A stretch of DNA of 5,618 nt from positions 671 through 6,288 of the forward strand of contig DKDS01000043.1 in the NCBI GenBank assembly GCA_002451855.1, read 5' to 3'. Source of the DNA: Ruminococcaceae bacterium UBA6842 (GTDB lineage Bacteria; Bacillota; Clostridia; Oscillospirales; Acutalibacteraceae). The notes beneath the pieces are model-generated. The model searched no databases. It saw only the letters and a list, made by a program, of their open reading frames with translations, and was not told the DNA's origin. The stretch's first letter is position 1, and every line of letters starts with the position of its first letter. Of this stretch, positions 1 to 5,618 are shown piece by piece. The position numbers and the translations under genes were made by a program.

Positions 1-1
1 A

Positions 2-139
2 ATTGCGGATAGTCTGGGGCTTCAGATAGACCGCAAAAAAATGAGCGTTGCCGATATTAAAAACTTCGGCGAATACACTGCGGAAATAAAGCTTTATAAG
101 GGCATTTCCGCAAAAATCACCGTAAAGGTAACGGAGTAA
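2..139 (+). CDS. rplI: 50S ribosomal protein bL9, C-terminal fragment (5' end outside window)
   Basis: The reading frame open from the left edge encodes the last 45 residues of a protein ending in TAA, with an in-frame TAG directly after it. The fragment contains IDRKKM, then IKNFGEYTAEIKLYKGISAKI and a closing VKVTE. This matches the C-terminal domain of bL9, which typically reads I-D-K-R-K-I, then IK-x-LG-x-Y-x-V-x-ph-L-H and a final beta strand. bL9 is a large-subunit protein with two globular domains joined by a long helix; it binds 23S rRNA near the L1 stalk and affects translational fidelity. The N-terminal domain and linker helix lie upstream of the window. Only 4 nt separate its stop from the dnaB start, matching the common rplI-dnaB pairing in Firmicutes. 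The family match rests on a short piece, but the position beside dnaB supports it strongly. Confidence 0.9.
   Translation: MADSLGLQIDRKKMSVADIKNFGEYTAEIKLYKGISAKITVKVTE
133..136 (+). promoter_or_regulatory. Ribosome binding site of dnaB
   Basis: GGAG lies 7 nt before the ATG at 144 and overlaps the last codons of rplI. The spacing is near ideal and supports that ATG as the dnaB start. Confidence 0.75.
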
Positions 140-143
140 TAGT

Positions 144-1514
144 ATGGCAGAGGAACGCCTTATTTATGATATTGACGGCGGCAGACTGCCTTATTCGGTG
201 GAAGCCGAGCAGGCGGTTTTAGGCTCTGTCATAATTGACCCAAAATGCCTGACCGATATAGCGACCTCTATGAAGACGGAATATTTTTATATTCCGCAGC
301 ACAGGGAAATTTACGCCGCTATGGCATCGATGTACGAGCTGAGCCAAACGATAGATTTTGTATCGCTGCTTGAAAAGCTTAAAACCGACGGCGTTTACGA
401 CGAAGCGGGCGGAAAAGCGTATCTTACGGAGCTTGTTCAGCGTGTTCCGTCCTCCGCCAATGTGCTTACATATGTCGCTATTATCCGTGAGCGATACTAT
501 GCAAGAGCGCTTATGACAGCCGCACAAGGCATTATCAAGGATATTAACGATAATGAACTTGATTCGGGCAAGCTGCTTGATTCCGCCGAACAGAGAATTT
601 ACGAAATCCGTCAGGGCAGGGACATAACGGGTCTTACACATATAAAGAGCGTTATTGAAAACGAAACCTATGACCGTCTTTCAAAAATGAACGATCCCGA
701 GACCCGTGACGATTATATCGGTATACCCTGCGGTATAGGCGAGCTTGACCGAATGATTACGGGTCTTAACAAATCGGACCTTATTATTTTGGGCGCGAGA
801 CCCGGTATGGGTAAAACCTCGTTTGCGCTTAACATTGTAAGAAATGTTGCCGTAAACACGGGAAAAACGGTTTGCTTTTTCTCGCTCGAAATGACAAGGG
901 ATCAGTTAGCGCAGCGTATGCTCTCAAGCGAGGCGGGAATAAAGAGCGAAAAGCTCCGCACGGGCGAGCTTGACGATGACGAATGGACAAGACTGGCACA
1001 GGCGGGCGAATCGCTTTCAAAAGCTAACATTTATTTTGACGAGTCCTCTAATATTACGGTTCCCGAAATGAAAGCCAAGCTTCGCAGAATGAATAAGGTT
1101 GACCTTGTGGTTATCGACTATCTCGGCCTTATGCATTCCCCCCGTAATATTGATAACCGTGTTCAGGAAATATCGGAAATAACCCGTAATCTTAAAATAA
1201 TGGCAAAGGATCTAAAGGTGCCGATAATCGCCTGCGCCCAGCTTTCGAGAGGAACTGAGGGCAAGGGTAAATCCCACCGTCCGGCGCTTTCGGATTTGCG
1301 TGATTCGGGTTCTATCGAGCAGGACGCGGATATAGTTCTTTTCCTTTACAGGGACGCTTATTACGATAACGAAAAATCCGACGACGAGGACAGGAGCGAC
1401 CAAAGCCGTGCCGAATGTATCGTCGCCAAAAACCGTCACGGTGAAATCGGTACTGTGGACTTGCATTGGGACGGTCAGTATACAAGATTTACTTCGGTGG
1501 ATGTGTACAGATAA
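144..1514 (+). CDS. dnaB: Replicative DNA helicase DnaB
   Basis: This 456-residue protein is a full-length DnaB-type hexameric helicase, which unwinds DNA ahead of the replisome using NTP and interacts with primase and the helicase loader. The N-terminal domain (about residues 14-115) opens with LPYSVEAEQAVLGSVIID, the typical family start. A linker follows, then the RecA-like C-terminal domain from about residue 190. Walker A is GARPGMGKTS (217-226, with K224 and T225). The catalytic glutamate is E249 in FFSLEM. Walker B is LVVIDYLGLM (321-330, D325). AQLSRGTEGK and LSDLRDSGSIEQDADI (382-397) are DnaB signatures. KNRHGEIG (429-436) carries the basic finger residues that act across the subunit interface. 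The start at 144 is set by the GGAG at 133 and by the length match. Residue 328 is Gly where Gln is usual in this family. The stop overlaps the tilS start by one base. In Bacillus nomenclature the orthologue is called dnaC. Confidence 0.97.
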   Translation: MAEERLIYDIDGGRLPYSVEAEQAVLGSVIIDPKCLTDIATSMKTEYFYIPQHREIYAAMASMYELSQTIDFVSLLEKLKTDGVYDEAGGKAYLTELVQRVPSSANVLTYVAIIRERYYARALMTAAQGIIKDINDNELDSGKLLDSAEQRIYEIRQGRDITGLTHIKSVIENETYDRLSKMNDPETRDDYIGIPCGIGELDRMITGLNKSDLIILGARPGMGKTSFALNIVRNVAVNTGKTVCFFSLEMTRDQLAQRMLSSEAGIKSEKLRTGELDDDEWTRLAQAGESLSKANIYFDESSNITVPEMKAKLRRMNKVDLVVIDYLGLMHSPRNIDNRVQEISEITRNLKIMAKDLKVPIIACAQLSRGTEGKGKSHRPALSDLRDSGSIEQDADIVLFLYRDAYYDNEKSDDEDRSDQSRAECIVAKNRHGEIGTVDLHWDGQYTRFTSVDVYR

Positions 1515-2845
1515 TGTTACAGTCAGTTTTAACGGCGATTGAAAGCTTTTCGCTTTTAAGCTCCGACAATATAACGGTCGCCCTTTCGGGCGGCGCGGAT
1601 TCGGTGGCTCTTTTGCATGCACTTTGCACGCTTCGGGACAGGCTCGGACTTAATATATCCGCGGCTCACCTTAACCATATGATTAGGGGCGAAGAGGCTT
1701 TACGGGATGAAAGCTTTGTAAAACAGCTTTGCCGTGATATGGATGTTCCGCTTATCTGTGAAAGCGTTGATGTTCCGCTATATGCCAAAGAACACCGTTT
1801 AAGCACGGAGACCGCCGCCCGTGAGGTAAGATATGCCTTTTTTGAGAGGGTAAACAAGGGCGTTGTAGCCACGGCGCACACAGCAAGCGATAATCTTGAG
1901 ACCGTTTTGTTTAATCTTGCAAGGGGAACGGGTCTTAACGGACTTTGCGGCATACCGCCGAAGCGCGGTATATATATCCGTCCGCTCATTCTTGTTACAA
2001 GGCAAGAGGTTGAGGACTACTGTGCAAAAAACGGTCTTTCGTATGTGACGGACAGTACAAATCTTTCCGACGATTATACCAGAAACCGTATAAGGCATAC
2101 GGTGATACCGGTTTTAAAGTCGGTTAACGCCTCGGCTGAAAAGGCGGCGGCGAGAGCTGTTATTTCACTCAGGGAAGACGAGGAGCTTTTAAGCTCTTTG
2201 GCCAACAGCTATATTGACAAAAATTGCGAAAACGGATATTTGAATATAAAAGCAGATGTTTCGCCAGCCGTTTTAAAACGGGCAATTAAAAAATATGCCG
2301 AATATGCCGTTACAGGTCTGTTTCTTGACAGCAATCATATAAACAGCATTTATTCGCTGTGTCTAAATGGCGGCAGAACAAGCCTTCCGTGCGATACTTC
2401 GGCAACAATAGAGAACGGAAAACTGTTTATAGGAGAAAGCCCTGAAAACGGTAAAAAACCGTCATTTAAGGTAATAACCGAGATAAAAGACAACACTTTT
2501 TTTGAAAACGGTGAAAAAGTTAATAATTTGTTATTAAATAATTCCATTGATTGTGATAAAATTGTGGGAGAATTGATTTTAAGGACAAGGTTACCCGGCG
2601 ATAGTATCCGTCTTGCGGGCAGAGGATGTACAAAAACTCTTAAAAAGCTTATGAACGAGCTTAAAATTGCGAAAAATTTGAGAGACAGTATTCCCGTGCT
2701 TGCGGATGACGGCGGAGTGGTTTGGGTATACGGGGCAGGAACGGCAAACAGATGCGCCGTGAATGAAAAAACCGAAAAAGTTATGATAATAACCGTTTCG
2801 GATGTGCAAAATAAAACGGATGAGGAGAAAAATGATGTCGTTTGA
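1514..2845 (+). CDS. tilS: tRNA(Ile)-lysidine synthetase TilS
   Basis: TilS uses ATP and lysine to convert C34 of the CAU-anticodon isoleucine tRNA to lysidine. This switches the tRNA from Met/AUG to Ile/AUA decoding and is usually essential. The N-terminal PP-loop ATPase domain has SGGADS (25-30), HLNHMIRG (52-59), ATAHTASDNLET (119-130), RPLI (156-159) and DSTN (180-183), followed by DYTRNRIRH (187-195). A middle region follows, then a TilS C-terminal domain from about residue 355 (RTRLPGDSIRL, then KTLKKLMNELKI). The length of 443 residues is normal for the two-domain form. I chose the ATG at 1514, which forms TAATG with the dnaB stop. The frame extends upstream to an ATG at 1466, but that would put 48 nt inside dnaB and add 16 residues before the usual start. 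A GGTGGA at 1496-1501 is a weak ribosome binding site, so termination-reinitiation is likely. The last residues (DEEKNDVV) are encoded by the hpt ribosome binding site and start region. Confidence 0.95.
   Translation: MLQSVLTAIESFSLLSSDNITVALSGGADSVALLHALCTLRDRLGLNISAAHLNHMIRGEEALRDESFVKQLCRDMDVPLICESVDVPLYAKEHRLSTETAAREVRYAFFERVNKGVVATAHTASDNLETVLFNLARGTGLNGLCGIPPKRGIYIRPLILVTRQEVEDYCAKNGLSYVTDSTNLSDDYTRNRIRHTVIPVLKSVNASAEKAAARAVISLREDEELLSSLANSYIDKNCENGYLNIKADVSPAVLKRAIKKYAEYAVTGLFLDSNHINSIYSLCLNGGRTSLPCDTSATIENGKLFIGESPENGKKPSFKVITEIKDNTFFENGEKVNNLLLNNSIDCDKIVGELILRTRLPGDSIRLAGRGCTKTLKKLMNELKIAKNLRDSIPVLADDGGVVWVYGAGTANRCAVNEKTEKVMIITVSDVQNKTDEEKNDVV
2822..2827 (+). promoter_or_regulatory. 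Ribosome binding site of hpt, inside the tilS 3' end
   Basis: GAGGAG lies 7 nt before the ATG at 2835 and 4 nt before the adjacent ATG at 2832. The spacing favours 2835 as the hpt start. The same bases encode part of the TilS tail (Glu-Glu), so hpt initiation sits within a translated region and is probably coupled to tilS translation. Confidence 0.75.
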
Positions 2846-3380
2846 AAAGGACATTGAAAAGGTTTTGGTAACCGAAGAGGAAATTAAAGAAATATGCAAG
2901 CGCTTGGGTGAACAAATTTCCCGTGATTACGAGGGCAAAAAGCTTTTGCTTGTAAGCGTATTAAAGGGCGCCGTTGTTTTTATGGCTGACCTTATGCGTA
3001 ATATTACCTGCGACTGTCAGATTGATTTTATGGCGGTTTCGTCATACGATGGTACAAAAACCACCGGTGTTGTAAAGTTCAAAAAGGACCTTGATATAAA
3101 TCCCGACGGCTGCGATATCCTGCTTGTAGAGGATATTCTCGATTCGGGTATAACCTTGGCGTACTTAAAGAATGTTTTGCTTGACAGAAATGCGGCAAGC
3201 ATTAAGGTCTGCGCATTTCTTGACAAGCCCGCAAACCGTCAGGCTGATATTTCCGCCGACTATGTGGGCAAAATAATACCTGATGAGTTCGTTATAGGCT
3301 ACGGTCTTGATTATAATGAAAAATACAGGAATTTACCGTTCGTCGGTGTTCTTTCTCCCAAGGTTTATTCCGACAAATAA
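2835..3380 (+). CDS. hpt: Hypoxanthine(-guanine) phosphoribosyltransferase
   Basis: This cytoplasmic purine salvage enzyme joins hypoxanthine, and usually guanine, to PRPP to give IMP or GMP plus pyrophosphate. The 181 residues match the usual bacterial length of about 180. Visible motifs are SVLKGAVVFMADL (41-53, containing the LKG loop that binds pyrophosphate), the mobile loop SSYDGTKTTG (59-68), and the PRPP loop LLVEDILDSGITL (96-108, with acidic pair E99-D100 and probable catalytic base D103). FLDKPANR (128-135) follows, with K131 probably contacting the purine carbonyl. The C-terminal block is PDEFVIGYGLDYNEKYRNLP (149-168), where D159 is the probable metal ligand by comparison with human HPRT. 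There are two adjacent ATGs, at 2832 and 2835; ribosome binding site spacing favours 2835. A longer frame from 2802 would add 11 residues unlike the family and deepen the overlap with tilS. The gene overlaps tilS by 11 nt and ends 17 nt before ftsH, as in the conserved tilS-hpt-ftsH order. Confidence 0.95.
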   Translation: MSFEKDIEKVLVTEEEIKEICKRLGEQISRDYEGKKLLLVSVLKGAVVFMADLMRNITCDCQIDFMAVSSYDGTKTTGVVKFKKDLDINPDGCDILLVEDILDSGITLAYLKNVLLDRNAASIKVCAFLDKPANRQADISADYVGKIIPDEFVIGYGLDYNEKYRNLPFVGVLSPKVYSDK

Positions 3381-3388
3381 GGAAGGGG
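3379..3388 (+). promoter_or_regulatory. Ribosome binding site of ftsH, supporting a TTG start
   Basis: The purine run AAGGAAGGGG begins within the hpt stop codon and ends 9 nt before the TTG at 3398. It is the only strong ribosome binding site near the ftsH 5' end, and no in-frame ATG is near it, so it decides the TTG start. Confidence 0.75.
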
Positions 3389-3397
3389 CTTTTCCAC

Positions 3398-5233
3398 TTG
3401 AATAAGAATTTAAAAAATGTGCTGTTGTTTATAGGTATACCGATAGTATTTATAATTGCGATTATGTCGGTTTCTTACCTTTCAAAGAACACCGCTGAAA
3501 CAAAATACTACGAAATAGTTTCCATGGTAAAGAATAACGAAATATCGGAGTATCAGCTTAATCTTTACAGCGGCGAGCTTATTTACACAAAGCGTGACGA
3601 TGGCAAGAAATACCGCTATACCGTTGCGGACACCTCGATTTTCTATAATGACATTAAGGATGCGGTGTCAGAAATAAACGAGGAAAACAAGGGCACGGAC
3701 AAGGTAATCAAATACGATTACAAGTCGGGCGGACAAGCCGCTTGGATTATGAATCTTCTGCCTACGATACTTCTTATAGGCGTAATGATACTTTTCTGGG
3801 TGTTCGTTATGAAGCGTATGAACGCTTCTATGGGCGCCGATAAGACACTCGGCTTCGGCAAAGCAAAGGTCAAGAAGGACGACGGCAAGCGCAAAACCAC
3901 GTTTGCCGATGTTGCGGGCGCCGACGAAGAAAAAGAGGAAATGTCCGAAATCGTCGACTTCTTAAAAGACCCCAAAAAGTATAACGAGCTCGGTGCCAAA
4001 ATACCCAAGGGCGTGCTTTTGGTAGGACCTCCCGGAACAGGTAAAACTCTTCTTGCACGTGCGGTTGCGGGTGAGGCAGGCGTTCCGTTCTTCTCAATTT
4101 CAGGCTCTGATTTTGTTGAAATGTTCGTCGGTGTTGGTGCGTCCCGTGTCCGTGATTTGTTCGGAGAGGCGAAAAAAGAAGCCCCTGCTATTATATTTAT
4201 CGACGAAATTGACGCCGTGGGCCGTCAGAGAGGCGCAGGTCTCGGCGGCGGTCACGACGAAAGGGAACAGACCCTTAACCAGCTGCTCGTTGAAATGGAC
4301 GGCTTCGGCGCTAACGAGGGCGTAATAGTTATGGCAGCTACAAACCGCCCCGATATACTTGATAAAGCCCTTTTGCGTCCCGGCCGTTTTGACCGTCAGA
4401 TAACCGTTAATTACCCCGATGTCAAGGGCAGAGAGGAAATATTAAAGGTTCATTCAAGAGGTAAGCCGTTAGGCCCTGATGTTAACCTTGCGACCATCGC
4501 AAAGTCCACCGCAGGCTTTACGGGCGCTGACCTTGCAAATCTCCTTAACGAATCGGCTCTTCTTGCGGTTCGTCACCGTAAAAAGGCAATTACACAGGAA
4601 GAAATTGAAGAAGCTACCATCAAGGTTGTAATGGGCACTGAAAAGAAGTCCCATGTTATGAGCGATAAGGATAAAAAGGTTACCGCTTACCATGAGGCAG
4701 GTCACGCAATAGTTTCCTATTATTTGCCGACGCAGGATCCCGTTCATCAGATATCCATTATTCAGCGCGGTATGGCGGCAGGCTACACAATGTATCTGCC
4801 TACAGAGGAAAAGGGTCATACCTCACGCAATCAGATGTTAGAGCAGATATGCTCGTTGCTCGGAGGCCGTGCGGCGGAGCAGCTTACACAGGATGATGTT
4901 TGTACCGGTGCGTCAAATGATATTGAGCGTGCTACCGATTTAGCCCGTAAAATGGTTACCAAATTCGGTATGAGCGATAAGCTGGGTCTTGTAACCTACG
5001 GTCACGATAATAACGAGGTATTCTTGGGCAGAGATTTCTCCTCAACCCCGAATTATTCCGAAAAGACTGCCGCGGCAATCGACGAGGAAATTGAGTCCGT
5101 TGTTATGAAGCAGTACACAAAGGCGCTCGATATTCTCAATAACGCAATGCCCAAGCTTCACGATGTTGCTAAGGTTTTGTTTGAAAAGGAAAAGATTACA
5201 GGCGATGATTTCAGAGCCATAATGGAAGCCTAA
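3398..5233 (+). CDS. ftsH: ATP-dependent zinc metalloprotease FtsH (TTG start)
   Basis: FtsH is a membrane-anchored hexameric AAA+ protease that extracts and degrades misassembled membrane proteins and some cytosolic regulators. This 611-residue protein has the full domain order. Transmembrane segment 1 spans about residues 7-28, then a short extracytoplasmic domain (about 30-113), then transmembrane segment 2 (about 115-138). A basic linker leads to the AAA+ module from about 168 (TFADVAGADEEKEE). That module has Walker A GPPGTGKT (210-217), pore loop EMFVGVGASR (241-250, F243 lining the pore), Walker B IIFIDEIDAVG (265-275), and a second region of homology ATNRPDILDKALLRPGRFDR (314-333, arginine fingers R330 and R333). 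The protease domain has HEAGH (432-436) binding zinc and GASNDIERA (504-512), where D508 is the probable third zinc ligand. The gene starts at TTG; the next in-frame Met (residue 23) lies inside transmembrane segment 1, so a later start would destroy the anchor. The length is slightly below E. coli FtsH (644) because of a short C-terminal tail. It is the last gene of the operon. Confidence 0.97.
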   Translation: MNKNLKNVLLFIGIPIVFIIAIMSVSYLSKNTAETKYYEIVSMVKNNEISEYQLNLYSGELIYTKRDDGKKYRYTVADTSIFYNDIKDAVSEINEENKGTDKVIKYDYKSGGQAAWIMNLLPTILLIGVMILFWVFVMKRMNASMGADKTLGFGKAKVKKDDGKRKTTFADVAGADEEKEEMSEIVDFLKDPKKYNELGAKIPKGVLLVGPPGTGKTLLARAVAGEAGVPFFSISGSDFVEMFVGVGASRVRDLFGEAKKEAPAIIFIDEIDAVGRQRGAGLGGGHDEREQTLNQLLVEMDGFGANEGVIVMAATNRPDILDKALLRPGRFDRQITVNYPDVKGREEILKVHSRGKPLGPDVNLATIAKSTAGFTGADLANLLNESALLAVRHRKKAITQEEIEEATIKVVMGTEKKSHVMSDKDKKVTAYHEAGHAIVSYYLPTQDPVHQISIIQRGMAAGYTMYLPTEEKGHTSRNQMLEQICSLLGGRAAEQLTQDDVCTGASNDIERATDLARKMVTKFGMSDKLGLVTYGHDNNEVFLGRDFSSTPNYSEKTAAAIDEEIESVVMKQYTKALDILNNAMPKLHDVAKVLFEKEKITGDDFRAIMEA

Positions 5234-5240
5234 AAAATAA

Positions 5241-5284
5241 AAAAAACCGCGTTACACCCGAAAGAGGGAGTAACGCGGTTTTTT
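5241..5284. terminator. Bidirectional rho-independent terminator between ftsH and the Nif3-family gene
   Basis: The arms at 5241-5255 and 5270-5284 are perfectly complementary over 15 bp: a 9-bp core CCGCGTTAC/GTAACGCGG plus six A-T pairs. The 14-nt loop can form an extra CCC/GGG pairing (5257-5259 with 5266-5268) beyond one A-A mismatch. On the plus strand the stem ends in six T's, then ATTT. On the minus strand it ends in eight T's followed by A and six more T's, so it should terminate transcription from both sides. It sits 7 nt after the ftsH stop, and its right arm overlaps two bases of the convergent gene's stop codon. Confidence 0.93.
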
Positions 5285-5618
5285 ATTTGTATGATACGGG
5301 AGATGACAGGTCGGTAATAAATTTAATATCTTTAAACTGCGTTTTTAGCATATTTTTAAGCGGTTCAATAACCGTATTTTCGGTTTCAAAATGTCCCGCG
5401 TCAAACACCGTAACTCCGAGATTAACAGCGTCAATAAAGATATTATGCTTAACATCAGCAGTTATTAAAGCGTCGCATTTATGCTTTTTAATCTCATAAA
5501 CATAATTTCCGCCGCTGCCTGAGCAAACCAAAACATTTTTAATTGTTTTGTCGGGAAGATTGTATTTGACCCGAGTATTAAGCGCGGTGTTTATACGCTC
5601 CGCAAGCACGTCCGACAA
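5283..5618 (-). CDS. Nif3/DUF34 family dinuclear-metal protein, C-terminal part (5' end outside window)
   Basis: This minus-strand frame is open from the right edge and encodes the last 111 residues of a Nif3-like protein (family of E. coli YbgI and B. subtilis YqfO). It is often annotated as GTP cyclohydrolase 1 type 2 homologue, although the cellular function is unsettled. Seen here, with numbering from the window edge, are a family-like VCSGSGGNYVYEIKKHKCDA (31-50), then LITADVKHNIFIDAVNLGV (51-69), then FDAGHFETE (72-80). H76 and E80 fit the H-x3-E metal ligands that complete the di-metal site in the family, while the N-terminal ligands lie outside the window. The first codon at the edge is TTG but is most likely an internal Leu: LSDVLAERI fits the middle of the family, and no initiation region is visible. 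It converges on ftsH with 49 nt between stops. In many Firmicutes this gene follows trmK, which would lie beyond the right edge. Confidence 0.88.
   Translation of the reverse strand: MSDVLAERINTALNTRVKYNLPDKTIKNVLVCSGSGGNYVYEIKKHKCDALITADVKHNIFIDAVNLGVTVFDAGHFETENTVIEPLKNMLKTQFKDIKFITDLSSPVSYK

Noticed and set aside
219..641. 140-codon minus-strand open frame opposite dnaB
   Set aside because: It is entirely antisense to a well-conserved dnaB coding region, has no recognisable domain and no clear ribosome binding site, and is best explained as a codon-bias shadow.
1212..1622. 136-codon minus-strand open frame across the dnaB/tilS junction
   Set aside because: It is antisense to two confident genes, its translation is low-complexity (Val/Arg/Ser-rich) with no family resemblance, and there is no supporting signal.
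2183..2196. Short inverted repeat GAGCTT-TT-AAGCTC inside tilS
   Set aside because: The arms are 6 bp with a 2-nt gap, too tight for a stable hairpin. It sits in a Glu-Leu-Leu-Ser-Ser coding stretch and is likely chance from Leu/Ser codons.
3381..3395. Possible small hairpin GGAA...TTCC over the ftsH ribosome binding site
   Set aside because: It has only four Watson-Crick pairs plus possible G-U pairs, too weak to argue for translational control from sequence alone.
4053..4325. 90-codon plus-strand frame inside ftsH
   Set aside because: It lies out of frame within the FtsH AAA+ region, whose motifs are intact in the main frame, so it is a shadow and not a nested gene.
5287..5499. 70-codon plus-strand frame after the terminator
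   Set aside because: It is antisense to the Nif3-family coding region, which carries clear family motifs, and it has no ribosome binding site.
1..5618. Search for a mobile element, CRISPR array, tRNA/rRNA gene, riboswitch, defence or other undescribed system
   Set aside because: Almost every base is accounted for by six conserved housekeeping genes and one terminator. The largest intergenic stretch is 49 nt, leaving no room for an additional system in this window.

Overview
The window is an ordinary housekeeping segment of a bacterial chromosome. It most likely comes from a Clostridia-type Firmicute, perhaps a gut Oscillospiraceae/Ruminococcaceae relative. That assignment is inferred from gene order, strong GGAG-type ribosome binding sites, moderate GC with tightly packed genes, and the protein styles; it was not tested against a database.

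Layout: one plus-strand run of genes fills positions 1-5233. In order these are the 3' end of rplI (ribosomal protein bL9), dnaB (replicative helicase), tilS (tRNA-Ile lysidine synthetase), hpt (hypoxanthine phosphoribosyltransferase) and ftsH (membrane AAA+ zinc protease). Gaps are 4 nt (rplI/dnaB), a 1-nt overlap (dnaB/tilS), an 11-nt overlap (tilS/hpt) and 17 nt (hpt/ftsH). This looks like one co-transcribed and partly translationally coupled unit. A 15-bp perfect hairpin flanked by A/T runs at both sides follows ftsH and is shared, tail to tail, with a minus-strand gene. That gene encodes the C-terminal part of a Nif3/DUF34 family protein and runs off the right edge.

Functionally, the operon joins translation (bL9, decoding of AUA by TilS), replication fork unwinding (DnaB), purine salvage (Hpt) and membrane protein quality control (FtsH). 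It combines two neighbourhoods that are separate in Bacillus subtilis: rplI-dnaB (dnaC in Bacillus naming) and tilS-hpt-ftsH. No gap exceeds 49 nt. I see no mobile element, CRISPR array, RNA gene or unknown gene, and I found no sign of an undescribed system. The most noteworthy points are the operon junctions, the TTG start of ftsH, the bidirectional terminator, and a Gly in the DnaB Walker B region where Gln is usual.
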